Shown: piece after piece, positions 18,001 to 26,150 of the stretch
Position numbering within the stretch: the stretch's first letter is position 1
Layout: every line of letters starts with the position of its first letter
Source of the DNA: Dyadobacter sp. 50-39
Lineage (GTDB): Bacteria > Bacteroidota > Bacteroidia > Cytophagales > Spirosomataceae
NCBI GenBank assembly: GCA_001898145.1
Contig: MKSR01000040.1
Span: 806,001 to 870,000, forward strand
DNA: 64,000 bases
Direction of reading: 5' to 3'
The notes under the pieces: generated by a model
What the model saw: only the letters and a program-made list of their open reading frames with translations
What the model was told of the DNA's origin: nothing
Databases searched by the model: none
Program-made: the position numbers and the translations under genes

Positions 18001-18334
18001 CCTGGTGGGCTACGTAGCGCAGGGCTCGGGCCGTGCATTGCAGGTGGCTAACGACCGCTACATGCAGAATGTGGGTTATATCCGTTTGAGAAACCTGCAA
18101 ATAGGCTATACCATTCCCGAGCGCATTACTTCCAAAATCCACGCCCGCTCGCTGCAGGTGTACTTGTCGGGAGAAAACCTGTGGACCTGGTCGCCCCTCT
18201 ACAAATGGACCCGCGACACCGACGTGACCAGCATTTACGGCTCTGATCGCGACCTGGGCGGTGGCGCCTCCGGTGACGGATACAATTACCCGATGTTGAA
18301 AGCTGTATCGGTTGGTTTGTCACTCAATTTTTAA
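15020..18334 (+). CDS. SusC/RagA-family TonB-dependent outer-membrane transporter (pair 1)
   Basis: 1104 residues, usual for SusC. After a leader with a signal-like helix (about 18-36) comes a carboxypeptidase-regulatory-like domain (about 58-125: IKGRVTDGDSPDGIPGVNVV, then FSYVGYISQEVE). Next is the SusC signature LNEVVVVGYGTQKKVNLTGA (near 138-157), the plug (to about 260, with LIDGVEGDP and SIYGARAVFGVVLITTK), and the beta-barrel ending in a C-terminal aromatic (VGLSLNF). With its SusD partner it forms the outer-membrane pump that takes up oligosaccharides or other large solutes using TonB energy. There is no STN domain and no sigma/anti-sigma gene nearby, unlike pair 2. No glycosidase is adjacent, so the substrate is open. 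Confidence 0.95.
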   Translation: MYRCNERWPLRAGTLQKSIAHAALIAMIGSTSWASPTLETGIKAVHPLRNFVKADRQIKGRVTDGDSPDGIPGVNVVIKGSQTGTVTDATGNYSIDIPEGGAVLVFSYVGYISQEVETGTRTTVDVSLKADSKSLNEVVVVGYGTQKKVNLTGAVDQVGQEVLQNRPLPNLAQGLVGTVPNLNIRMFDGKPTQSPAFNVRGTTSIGQQGSALVLIDGVEGDPRMLNPQDIESISVLKDAASASIYGARAVFGVVLITTKPAPEGKIRVSYTANYSIKAPTEVPDNITDSYPWAQGFSDAWSRWNDNGSTPTAINKTIAFSPAYLAEIKRRYEDPSLPRVEVNPTTGEYQYYYSTDWYKELYKKRLSAQDHALSIAGGTDKATYLLSGRFNNQDGLFRYNPDKYSMYNFRGKGGIQLTPWLRVDNNTEFSSMKYHQPLNVGEGSGIYRNIADEGHPLAPLTNPDGTLSFSAAYTVGDYYYGKNASDQTRRFLKNQTAFKAQFFEKALTIKANMTFQSTDNAVQQNRVQVPYSRTKGVIGYTGTNTNDISESRSTTNYLATNFYADYVKSFNNAHNFTLLGGFNYEKSLTTGLSASRNGIVYSDADDINLALGQSITTRGGYQKWAIAGGFFRLNYNFRERYLLEVNGRYDGSSKFPTDQQWAFFPSVSAGWRVSEEPFWKVNPKILSNVKVRASYGSLGNGNIPPYTFNEKFGISQLGRVINGIRPQATSMPAVVPNGLTWETATTANLGLDFYALNSRLQFSGDIYQRKTTDMFTVGPTVPAIYGTAVPYGNYADLKTNGWEFSINWDDQFNVASKPFHYNVRLTLADYKATITKYNNPDKNLSDYYEGQRVGEIWGYKVAGLFRSEAEIAESPSQSNIPNTNTRKNYVGDLKFQNLDGDNVIYQGLNRVGNSGDKSIIGNSEPRYSYGVNLSGDWGGFFVGAFFQGVLKQNWYPSSEARFWGQYNRPYNSYPRWQQDNMFREELGNFDAYLPRLVGYVAQGSGRALQVANDRYMQNVGYIRLRNLQIGYTIPERITSKIHARSLQVYLSGENLWTWSPLYKWTRDTDVTSIYGSDRDLGGGASGDGYNYPMLKAVSVGLSLNF

Positions 18335-18341
18335 TGAAATC

Positions 18342-20120
18342 ATGAAGACTAGAACAATACTTAACTATACGCTTGCCGTCCTGCTGATCGCCACGGCCAG
18401 CTCCTGCGACCTCAACGAGGTGCCGGTGGATACCGCCACCAACGACGCCGTGTTCGGCTCCGAAAGCGGTCTGGAACTGTATGCCAATTCTTTCTACAAC
18501 CTGCTTCCCGATCCGGACGTGGGTGTTTTCCAGATCGACGATAATTCCGACCTCGTGGCACGCAACGGCGTAGACAACTACCTGGCTGTGAATGCGCTGA
18601 GCCCGGTTACGAGTTCGGGATGGTCGGTAAATGACTGGTCGTCTGTACGTAACATCAATTATTTTATTGAAAACACCGAGAAAAGCACCGTTGCCTCCAA
18701 AAACCACTACCTGGGTGTAGCGCGTTTTTTCCGGGCATTGTTTTACTTCGATAAGGTAAAAAGATTCGGCGATGTGCCCTGGATCGACCGGACCATCGAC
18801 GTGAAGGACGATGCTTCCCTTTACGGCCCGCGCATGAACCGCTACGAAGTAATGGATAAAGTGCTCGCAGACCTGAACTTCGCGATCGACAACATTACTT
18901 TGACCTCCGACCCATCCGTAACACGCATTACCAAAAACGTGGCCCGCGCCTACAAAACGCGCATCGCCTTGTTCGAAGCGTCCTGGCGGAAATACCATAC
19001 AGAGGACAACAAGCAGGCAACCGCCAACGCCTGGTATGAAGAGGTAGTGAAAGAAGCCAATGCCATTACCGGCTACACGCTGCATTCCAGCGCACCCGAC
19101 AGGTCCTACCGCGAAATGTTCATCGCAAAAAGCGCATATACCGATGAAACGATTCTTTCGGTGGCGCTGAGTGCGAGCTTGCAGATTTACAGCTCCGCCA
19201 ACCGACGGTTTATCAGCCCAACCTATGGTAACCGCCCGAGCCTGACGCGCCGTTTTATCAATACCTACCTCAATCTTGACGGTACCCCGTTTACGAGTAA
19301 GGCAGGTTATGAAACCACCCCGTTTGTGGAGGAGGTTAAAAACCGCGATCTGCGTTTGAAACAAACTATCCGCACAGGCGACTATACACGCACTGAAAAC
19401 GGCGCGCCGGTAATTGCCCCACCGAATTTCACTCAGACTTACACCGGTTATCAGCCGATCAAATGGTGTTATGATGAGCGCTTCCCGTTCGATGACGAAA
19501 GCCGCAACGACAACGCGCACATTATCATGCGCTACGCCGAGGTGCTGCTCAACAAAGCGGAAGCCCTGGCCGAGCTCGATAAAATGACCGCCGCCGAATG
19601 GACCGGCACCATCGGTGCGCTGCGCAAGCGGGCAGGTATCACCGGCGCTACGCTCACCACTGTTCCCACCACGGCCGATCCTTATATGGTATCCTTCTTC
19701 GCCGGCAAGTTTACCGATCCTGTCCTGCTGGAAGTGTTACGGGAAAGAGGTACCGAAATGGTTTTCGAAGGACTTCGTCCGGACGACCTGAGGAGGTGGA
19801 AACTTGGTAAACTCTTCCAGGAAGCACCCATGAATGGCATGTACGTGCCGTCCCTCGGTGAGTACGACCTGAATGGCGACGGCAAAAACGACGTGTATTT
19901 CTACCAGGGCACCAAGCCTACCTCGACCACGCCGGGTATTGCATTTGTGGATGTCAGCCCGTCGACCGCCGTTGGGCGTATCCAGCTTTCCAAAGGCACT
20001 TCCGGTGAAGTGATCTGGAATCCGGGCGCCCGCGAATGGGCCGATAAGAAGTACCTCTGGCCTATCCCCGAACCGGACCGTATCCGCAACCCCGCACTAG
20101 GGCAGAACCCGGGCTGGTAG
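18342..20120 (+). CDS. SusD/RagB-family nutrient-binding lipoprotein (pair 1)
   Basis: 592 residues from MKTRTILNYTLAVLLIATAS, with a lipobox ending in ASSC. The gene starts 7 bp after SusC stops, and the ATG before the lipoprotein signal is preferred over the upstream in-frame start inside SusC. SusD helices are seen in the N-terminal half (FFRALFYFDKVKRFGDVPWI, near 125-145). The C-terminal RagB part has IMRYAEVLLNKAEALAELDK (near 395) and the closing ERGTEMVFEGLRPDDLRRWK. It sits on the cell surface as a lid on SusC and binds the substrate. Between 540 and 565 it carries YDLNGDGKND, a short Ca-loop-like stretch. Confidence 0.95.
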   Translation: MKTRTILNYTLAVLLIATASSCDLNEVPVDTATNDAVFGSESGLELYANSFYNLLPDPDVGVFQIDDNSDLVARNGVDNYLAVNALSPVTSSGWSVNDWSSVRNINYFIENTEKSTVASKNHYLGVARFFRALFYFDKVKRFGDVPWIDRTIDVKDDASLYGPRMNRYEVMDKVLADLNFAIDNITLTSDPSVTRITKNVARAYKTRIALFEASWRKYHTEDNKQATANAWYEEVVKEANAITGYTLHSSAPDRSYREMFIAKSAYTDETILSVALSASLQIYSSANRRFISPTYGNRPSLTRRFINTYLNLDGTPFTSKAGYETTPFVEEVKNRDLRLKQTIRTGDYTRTENGAPVIAPPNFTQTYTGYQPIKWCYDERFPFDDESRNDNAHIIMRYAEVLLNKAEALAELDKMTAAEWTGTIGALRKRAGITGATLTTVPTTADPYMVSFFAGKFTDPVLLEVLRERGTEMVFEGLRPDDLRRWKLGKLFQEAPMNGMYVPSLGEYDLNGDGKNDVYFYQGTKPTSTTPGIAFVDVSPSTAVGRIQLSKGTSGEVIWNPGAREWADKKYLWPIPEPDRIRNPALGQNPGW

Positions 20121-20131
20121 TATTGCTATTT

Positions 20132-20190
20132 GGAAATCGGATTCTGGAAATCTGATTCTACAAAGATCTGATTCTGAAAAATCTGATTCT
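20132..20190. repeat. Four imperfect short tandem repeats (core ATCTGATTCT)
   Basis: Directly after the SusD stop, four units of 14-16 bp sharing AAATCTGATTCT follow one another: 20132-20145 (AATCGG variant), 20146-20159, 20160-20175 (AGATCTGATTCT) and 20176-20190. It is non-coding. The block sits immediately before a strong inverted repeat. Confidence 0.7.
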
Positions 20191-20196
20191 TTCTAT

Positions 20197-20216
20197 CCCC
20201 GGTCTAAAGACCGGGG
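20197..20216. terminator. Perfect inverted repeat, likely terminator after SusD
   Basis: CCCCGGTCTAAAGACCGGGG has arms of 9 bp around AA. A related copy, CCCCGGTCTTTAGCCCGGGG, lies at 20278-20297 with a 6-bp outer stem and a changed centre. The first copy has no long T run, but a T7 tract occurs at 20255-20261 between the two copies. The doubling suggests a dispersed repeat element as much as a terminator. Confidence 0.5.
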
Positions 20217-20302
20217 CAATAGATGGGCATCTGAGGTTGTCGGCAACGGCAACCTTTTTTTGTCCCCTATCCCCTTGCCCCGGTCTTTAGCCCGGGGATC
20301 AG

Positions 20303-20386
20303 ATGATAAAGATTCATTGACACATGACTCATGATGAAGATCCATTGACACATGACTGATGATAAAGATTGATTGGCACACCACCA
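20303..20386. repeat. Three 28-bp tandem repeats upstream of the PadR gene
   Basis: Units at 20303-20330, 20331-20358 and 20359-20386 share the form ATGATRAAGATYCATTGACA followed by CATGACTS; the third has diverged at its end. Each unit joint creates the near-palindrome CATGACTCATG or a variant. No coding frame spans the block. It could be a polymorphic repeat or a set of protein-binding sites. Confidence 0.7.
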
Positions 20387-20461
20387 ATAACAGACGCATG
20401 AGAAGATTGATAGAGATTCTCACACAATAGATCAATAAAATGAATGCCCCCCAAAATATTT

Positions 20462-20500
20462 TACATACAAAACATGATTTTATATTTTCATAATACATAC
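20462..20500 (+). promoter_or_regulatory. AT-rich promoter region of the PadR-permease operon with TACATAC repeats
   Basis: TACATAC occurs at 20462-20468 and again at 20494-20500, 32 bp apart (three helix turns), inside a strongly AT-rich stretch 40-75 bp before the PadR start. PadR proteins generally repress their own operon by binding AT-rich dyads near the promoter; these repeats are candidates, by inference only. Confidence 0.35.
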
Positions 20501-20537
20501 ATTTAATGATTAAATAGATTAAACACTTGTCGGCCAG

Positions 20538-20873
20538 ATGAAAGGGACCAACCTTGGCGAATTTGAAGAACTGGTATTGCTCACCATTGCGGCGCTTGGG
20601 CTGGAAGCGTACAGCGTAGCCATTTGCGACGAACTGGAAAGGTATACGGGCCGTTCGGCGAAATTGGGCGTCGTGCATGCCGTGCTGAACCGCCTTGAAG
20701 AAAAGGGATTATCCAAAAGCCACCTGGGCGACGCCAGCGCCACCAGGGGTGGAAAACGTAAGCGGTTTTATGAGGTGACCCACGCGGGCAAGGTAGCGCT
20801 CACGCGTGCAAAGGACCTGCGCGAGGCTATCTGGCGGGATATTCCGGGCTTTAACCTCGAAGGTTCGATATGA
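20538..20873 (+). CDS. PadR-family transcriptional regulator
   Basis: 111 residues, the size of the short PadR type that lacks the C-terminal dimer domain. The winged helix reads LGEFEELVLLTIAALGLEAY, then SVAICDELERYTGR, the recognition region VVHAVLNRLEEKGLSKSHLG (near residues 47-66) and the wing RGGKRKRFYEVTHAGKVAL. Its stop overlaps the start of the following FtsX permease by 4 bp (ATGA), a very common arrangement in Cytophagales and a sign of coupled translation. It probably represses this two-gene unit in response to a small molecule or envelope condition; the signal is unknown. Confidence 0.92.
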   Translation: MKGTNLGEFEELVLLTIAALGLEAYSVAICDELERYTGRSAKLGVVHAVLNRLEEKGLSKSHLGDASATRGGKRKRFYEVTHAGKVALTRAKDLREAIWRDIPGFNLEGSI

Positions 20874-23512
20874 AAAAACACGACCACCAGCCGCCCGGAT
20901 GGGCCACCGGATTGCTTAGATGGTATTGCCGCCCGAGGCTGCTCGAAGACCTGGAAGGCGACCTCTATGAGTATTTCATACGCAATGTGCGCGACAAAGG
21001 TTTGCGGTATGCGCAACTCATCTATTTCCTCGACGTGATCAAGTTCATGAGACCTTACACCATCCGCAAAATAGACCCTTTCCATTTCTTAACCCATTTC
21101 ATGATGATCGGCAGCTATTTCAAAACCTCGCGGCGTAACCTCGTGCGCAACAAACTGTTTTCGTTCATTAATATCGTCGGGCTTGCCGTGAGCATGTCGG
21201 TAGGCTTGCTGGTGATCGCCATTGTGAACGACCTGCGTTCCTACGATGATTTTCATCGGAACCATGACAACATTTACCGCATCATCACCCACAACCACCC
21301 CGAAGGCCAGCCGACGGCTGACTTCGCGTCCAGCTCCGGGCGGGTCGCGCAGCGGCTTCGCAGTGACGTGCCGGGTATAGCGGATTTTACCATTATCCGC
21401 AATGGTTTCTCCGGAGATGCCCAGGTGGGCCAGAACACCTTTCCCCTGGAAGCCACCTGGGCCGGCCAGTCGTTTTTTAAGATCCTCACATTCCCGCTGG
21501 TAGCCGGCGACCCGTCAACGGCGCTCAAAGAACCTTACTCACTCGTACTGACCGAAAAAACTGCCTTAAAACTGTTTGGAAATACCAATATCGTGGGGCA
21601 AACTGTCCGCTTCGATACTCTCGATTACCAGGTGACCGGCGTGGCGAAAGACGTTCCGCACCTTTCCCACATCCGTTTCGATGCATTGATTTCCTATGCC
21701 ACGGCAGATGCGCTCTACGGCAAGAAAGGCGACGGCTTCAACAATTGGGACAATATGTGGTCCAACTACATTTATATCACCCTTCCCAAGGGCGGCAGCC
21801 TGGTAGGTGTCCAGCGCGCATTGGACCAGATCAGTAAGGAAGAAAACAGGGCATTACAGCACCGAAAAATAACCTTGTCGCTCCAACCCTTCAACGATAT
21901 TGCATTGGGCAGGAAACTTTCGAACAACATGGGGCCGCGCACCGAACCTGCTACTTTGTGGATACTCGGCGGACTGGCATTCGTGATCATCCTTTCGGCC
22001 TGTTTCAATTATACCAACCTGTCCGTCGCCCGCTCGCTCAGGCGTTCGCGCGAGGTGGGCGTGCGCAAGATCATAGGCGCCCGCGGGAGCCACGTGCTGG
22101 GTCAGTTCATGACCGAGTCGGTGCTGATCTCCTTGCTTGCATTGCTGTTCTCGTTTGCCTTGTACCTCCTGCTGCGCAAAGAATTCCTGGCAATCGACCC
22201 GCATGTTGCGAAGATTTTCACACTTGACTTGTCGCTTCGTTCAGTCCTGTGCTTCATCGCCCTGGCGGTATTCACGGGACTGGCCGCCGGCTTCCTTCCG
22301 GCCGTGTTCTTTTCAAAAATCAATGCGCTTTCCGTGATGAAAGATGCGTCGGGCATCCGGATTTTCAGGCATATCGGCATGCGCCGGGTGCTTATTGTGG
22401 CGCAATATGCCCTGTCGCTGATATTCATCGCCACTACCCTCGTCGGTTACAGCCAATACAAAGGATTTCTGAATTTTGACCTTGGCTTCAACACGGAGAA
22501 TATCCTGAATATCAAACTGAGGGGTGCGGATGCCGCGGCATTGAAAAAGGACCTGGCCGAGATACCGGAAGTAAAACAACTGTCGCAATCGAGCATGGTA
22601 CCCAGCGTGGGCAGCATGTACGGTTTCGATGTTAAATACTACCCTGCCGGCGCGGCATTACCAGTCGATTCGGGACTGGTTTGGGTCAATACCGTAGACG
22701 AAAACTACGTGCCCATTCATAAACATCAATTAGTGGCCGGCAGCAACTTTGTGCTCCGTCCAGAAAAAGGTAACGAAAGCGAGCTGATTGTAAACCAGCA
22801 GGTTTTGAAACGGTTCAACATCGGTGGCCGGGACCCGCAGAAGGCACTGGGCCACGTGATAGAAGTTGACGGTCAGAAACTGACCATTGTGGGTGTCATG
22901 CGGGACTTCCATTACGGCACCGTGGAAAACAAAATCGAGCCCGTTATGTTCCGTTACTCGAAAAGCGAGCCGCAGGGCTACCTGAACCTTCTGATCTCGT
23001 CCACCGACCTTGCAAGTACAATGGCAAAAATCGAAACGGCGTGGAAACGGTTCGATAAGGTGCATCCTATCAATGCTACCTTTTATGACGAGCAGATTGA
23101 GGAAGCATACAGCGGGTTTTCTATGATGGTCAAGATCATCGGTTTCCTGGCCTTTCTCGCGATCTGCATTGCGTCGCTAGGGCTTTTCGGCATGGTCGTT
23201 TTCACAACCGAAACCAAGCTGAAAGAAATCAGCATCCGTAAAGTGCTGGGCGCCAGTGAGCCGGGGCTCGTGTACCTGCTTTGCCGGGGCTTCATCACGC
23301 TCCTGGCCATTGCCGCGCTGATTGCGCTGCCGGTAACCTACCTGCTATTCGACAAAATACTACTCACACGTTTCGCGTATCACCAGCCCATCGGCCTGGC
23401 CGAGCTCCTGGGCGGCACCTTAGTCGTGATGCTGCTGGCCGTGGTCATGATCGGCTCCCAAACCGCCAAAGCCGCGCGGAGTAATCCCGCAAAGGTTTTG
23501 AAAAGCGAATAG
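20870..23512 (+). CDS. FtsX-type ABC permease with N-terminal permease-prefix region
   Basis: 880 residues. The first 75 residues form the 'permease prefix' seen in PadR-linked transporters: QPPGWATGLLRWYCRPRLLE, then DLEGDLYEYFIRNV. The MacB-like core follows: first helix near 97-118, periplasmic domain about 120-350, FtsX helices starting near 362 (FVIILSACFNYTNLSVARSL) with REVGVRKIIGA, a second periplasmic part, and a last FtsX block near 755-870 (FLAICIASLGLFGMVVF, EISIRKVLGAS). It is the membrane subunit of a MacB-type system acting on envelope substrates such as peptides or lipids. No ATPase gene is next to it. PadR control is inferred from the 4-bp overlap. Confidence 0.92.
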   Translation: MKKHDHQPPGWATGLLRWYCRPRLLEDLEGDLYEYFIRNVRDKGLRYAQLIYFLDVIKFMRPYTIRKIDPFHFLTHFMMIGSYFKTSRRNLVRNKLFSFINIVGLAVSMSVGLLVIAIVNDLRSYDDFHRNHDNIYRIITHNHPEGQPTADFASSSGRVAQRLRSDVPGIADFTIIRNGFSGDAQVGQNTFPLEATWAGQSFFKILTFPLVAGDPSTALKEPYSLVLTEKTALKLFGNTNIVGQTVRFDTLDYQVTGVAKDVPHLSHIRFDALISYATADALYGKKGDGFNNWDNMWSNYIYITLPKGGSLVGVQRALDQISKEENRALQHRKITLSLQPFNDIALGRKLSNNMGPRTEPATLWILGGLAFVIILSACFNYTNLSVARSLRRSREVGVRKIIGARGSHVLGQFMTESVLISLLALLFSFALYLLLRKEFLAIDPHVAKIFTLDLSLRSVLCFIALAVFTGLAAGFLPAVFFSKINALSVMKDASGIRIFRHIGMRRVLIVAQYALSLIFIATTLVGYSQYKGFLNFDLGFNTENILNIKLRGADAAALKKDLAEIPEVKQLSQSSMVPSVGSMYGFDVKYYPAGAALPVDSGLVWVNTVDENYVPIHKHQLVAGSNFVLRPEKGNESELIVNQQVLKRFNIGGRDPQKALGHVIEVDGQKLTIVGVMRDFHYGTVENKIEPVMFRYSKSEPQGYLNLLISSTDLASTMAKIETAWKRFDKVHPINATFYDEQIEEAYSGFSMMVKIIGFLAFLAICIASLGLFGMVVFTTETKLKEISIRKVLGASEPGLVYLLCRGFITLLAIAALIALPVTYLLFDKILLTRFAYHQPIGLAELLGGTLVVMLLAVVMIGSQTAKAARSNPAKVLKSE

Positions 23513-23517
23513 TACTT

Positions 23518-23669
23518 CGATTCAAAGCCAAGGTGCGTCGGGAAGCATTTGAAAAGGAGATGCAGAGAGATGAGCGCTGGTCGACGAGCTTACCGAGGCG
23601 GAAATAGCACTGCTGGGGGACCGCATACATTCCAGCGCAGACGGCCAGCCGGTGCCGGAAGAGAGGTAG
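23518..23669 (+). pseudogene. Possible remnant of a short gene, frameshifted
   Basis: Two short frames in the gap behind the permease read as one broken peptide. The first, from 23518, gives RFKAKVRREAFEKEMQRDE. The second, from 23574 in another frame, gives ALVDELTEAEIALLGDRIHS and ends at a TAG at 23667 after GQPVPEER. Both halves are charged, helical and protein-like, and the join around 23562-23580 would need a one-base deletion. The second half recalls small antitoxin or addiction-module proteins, but this is too short to claim. It might be chance. Confidence 0.3.
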
Positions 23670-23711
23670 GCGCGTTTATCGGGATACGTTGCCGGAGACC
23701 TGATCGCGCCG

Positions 23712-24929
23712 CTATCTTGTGATTTGAGATTTCCGCTCAGTGAGTGCGTACCACTGCACGACGGCGAAAGCGGCAAGCAGCAATGGGGCGGCGATCAGGT
23801 TCACTGTGCTCCATCCCCAGCGGTCGAGCGCGGCGCCGGCGAGGAACGACGACAATGTAGCGACGGCATACACCATAAAGTCGTGAAATGCCTGGCTTTT
23901 AGCCTGGCCGCCGCTGGCATAGGATTTCGTAAGCAGCGCCGTGCCTCCGATAAACATGAAGTTCCAGCCAATGCCTAGGAAAATCAGCCCTGTCGTAAAA
24001 TGGAACAGCTCTGTGCCGGATAGCGCCAGCGATAAATGCAGCAGGAATATCAGGATGCCACAGGATACGATCCGTACAGCGCCAAAACGCTGAATGAGGT
24101 CGCCGGTGAAAAATGATGGCACAAACATGCCCAACACGTGCCATTGAATGACGAGCGACGAGTCGTCCGTATCATATCCGCAGATTTTCATGGTGATGGG
24201 TGTGGCCGTCATGACCATCACCATAATGGCCGAACCCACCGTGGAGGAAGCCATTGCAGCGATAAATGCGGGCCGTTTCAAAACTTCCGAGAGCGGTCGC
24301 ACTGCCCGGTGCTGTTCCTGAGCGGCCGCCTGGCCAGCATCGCGACGGATGCGCAAAACAGCCAAAAGGGCGCATAGCGACAATCCCATGAGCGACAAGT
24401 AGGAATACAGAAATGGAATGTCGCCGATGTCTTTGGTGAACCGCGCAATGGACGGCCCGGCCACCGCCGCAAAAACGCCTCCCGAAACCACCCAGGAAAT
24501 GGCTTTCCCCTTTTCACCCTCCGCCACCGCATCGGCGGCGGCAAAGCGGTAGTACTGCGCAAAACCCTGGTACGCCCCGACAAACATGCTGCCCAAAACG
24601 AAAAGCCAGAAATCCACGAGGTAAATACCGAACGAGGTTACCGCACCGCCGAGAAAGCCGAGCCCGATCCCGAGCATGAAGCCGCGCCGTCGACCGTATT
24701 TTTTCATAAACATCGAGGCCGGAATGAGGGACAGCGCCGTTCCTACGCTCGTCATGGCGACGGGCAGCGTGGCCAGCGCCTTATCCGTAGCCAGGCTATA
24801 CCCCACCAGTCCCGACAAGGCTGCCACCAGTATCCCGGCGGTCTGAAAAAAAGCCTGTCCGGCTACGAGTGGAAACACATTGGCAAGAAACCGGCCTTGG
24901 GATTGGATAGACATATCTGAATAATGCAT
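23712..24929 (-). CDS. MFS transporter
   Basis: 405 residues from the Met at 24929; 24914 (MSIQSQGR) is an equally good start, and 24965 opens with weak sequence. Twelve membrane helices can be followed. The loop between helices 2 and 3 carries the MFS-type basic motif MKKYGRRRGFMLGIGLGFLG (near 75-95), and the central loop is charged (RIRRDAGQAAAQEQ). A second half-signature, FTGDLIQRFGAVRI, lies near 305. The family exports or imports small molecules by proton coupling; substrate unknown. It stands alone, facing the DUF3078 gene across about 290 bp in which I saw no gene. Confidence 0.88.
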   Translation of the reverse strand: MHYSDMSIQSQGRFLANVFPLVAGQAFFQTAGILVAALSGLVGYSLATDKALATLPVAMTSVGTALSLIPASMFMKKYGRRRGFMLGIGLGFLGGAVTSFGIYLVDFWLFVLGSMFVGAYQGFAQYYRFAAADAVAEGEKGKAISWVVSGGVFAAVAGPSIARFTKDIGDIPFLYSYLSLMGLSLCALLAVLRIRRDAGQAAAQEQHRAVRPLSEVLKRPAFIAAMASSTVGSAIMVMVMTATPITMKICGYDTDDSSLVIQWHVLGMFVPSFFTGDLIQRFGAVRIVSCGILIFLLHLSLALSGTELFHFTTGLIFLGIGWNFMFIGGTALLTKSYASGGQAKSQAFHDFMVYAVATLSSFLAGAALDRWGWSTVNLIAAPLLLAAFAVVQWYALTERKSQITR

Positions 24930-25223
24930 TGGGTCGATACCCGACGAAAAGCTCCGCAATATCACTGCATTGGCCGAAACGCCCGCGCCTTTCGATAGGT
25001 AATTTCGTTTCAGCCAGGCTGTTTTTACTCCTTTTAGCTTCTTTTGGAAAACATATGACTATGTACATACCTTCTCCCAGCGGAATAAGGACTATTAGCT
25101 GCATTCAGGAACTGCCCATTCGACCAGCAGCGGCTTAAAAGCGATTTTACGTGGGCAAAACTTGCTTGAAGACGGGCAATACGAATATATTCGCCGGATT
25201 GTTCAATAGTATTTTCTTTGGGT

Positions 25224-26150
25224 ATGCGTACGAGGAAGGTAGTTCCGTTTGTCATTTTTTTGCTTAGTTTCTCATTATCAGCCGTATTTGCACAATACCA
25301 AGTAGACCTCTCCAATTCCATCAATGCGGGGCGTCTGAAAACGGCCAAGGACACCGCCTGGAAAAAGATCGAATTCGGTGCCAATATCAACCAGGGGTCG
25401 TTCAGCTCCAACTGGACGGGCGGCGGCGTGAATTCAATCGCGCTGGGAGTGTTTTTCAACGCATTGAACGAAAAGAAGACGGGGAAGGATTCGTGGCGCA
25501 ACGATTTCCAGTCGCAATACGGAATTGTGCGCAACAAGGGGCAGGAAAGCCGAAAGAATGCCGACCGCATTTTTTTTGATACCAAATACAACCGTGAGCT
25601 GTCCCAGAAATGGAGCTTCTTTGCGAATATCAACTTCCTGTCGCAATTCGCGGCGGGTTACGAATACAGCGCAAGTACCGACACCGTCGCTTTTAAAAAG
25701 AAGGTTTCGGGCCTATTCTCTCCCGCCTACCTTACCGAAGCGATCGGTATCGAGTACCGCCCCGCGCCCTATTTCTTCGTCGACCTCGCACCGGGTGCTT
25801 TGCGGCAGACAATCGTGCTCGACAGGGACTTGTACGTCAACACACCCGACCAGAAAAACTATGGCGTACCCATTGGCAAGCGTGTCCGTACAGAAGCCGC
25901 ACTCATTCAGCTGGTGGCGAATTTCGACAAGGACGTTGCCAAGGGGGTGAACCTGAAATTCAGATACCTGATGTTTTCGAGTTTCCGGCATCGATTGGAA
26001 ATCGATAACCGCCTGGACGCCCAGCTGACGGCGAAGATCAACAAATATGTAAATGTGAACCTGGGTGCTATCGTGGTTTACGACAAAGACCAAAGCAGCA
26101 AAATCCAGTTTGCCCAGGCAATGAGCATCGGCTTCCTGTTCGCGTTCTGA
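25224..26150 (+). CDS. DUF3078-family exported protein
   Basis: 308 residues from the ATG at 25224 (MRTRKVVPFVIFLLSFSLSA; signal cut near VFAQ). A TTG two codons upstream is in frame. The DUF3078 hallmark is WKKIEFGANINQGSFSSNWT followed by GGGVNSIALGVFFN. The rest is built of alternating strands with the tail IQFAQAMSIGFLFAF, ending in Phe, as in outer-membrane barrels. The family is widespread in Bacteroidota and probably sits in the outer membrane, but its role is not known. It converges with the DsbA-like gene with no gap. Confidence 0.88.
   Translation: MRTRKVVPFVIFLLSFSLSAVFAQYQVDLSNSINAGRLKTAKDTAWKKIEFGANINQGSFSSNWTGGGVNSIALGVFFNALNEKKTGKDSWRNDFQSQYGIVRNKGQESRKNADRIFFDTKYNRELSQKWSFFANINFLSQFAAGYEYSASTDTVAFKKKVSGLFSPAYLTEAIGIEYRPAPYFFVDLAPGALRQTIVLDRDLYVNTPDQKNYGVPIGKRVRTEAALIQLVANFDKDVAKGVNLKFRYLMFSSFRHRLEIDNRLDAQLTAKINKYVNVNLGAIVVYDKDQSSKIQFAQAMSIGFLFAF

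Noticed and set aside
18324-19520. 398-codon reverse frame over SusD
   Set aside because: Long only because of codon bias; the forward SusD is certain.
20303-20386. CRISPR-like array
   Set aside because: The 28-bp units are directly adjacent with no spacers and there are no cas genes; it is a tandem repeat.
25034-25633. 199-codon reverse frame over the DUF3078 gene
   Set aside because: Antisense to a gene with signal peptide and family motifs; only its left part is intergenic.
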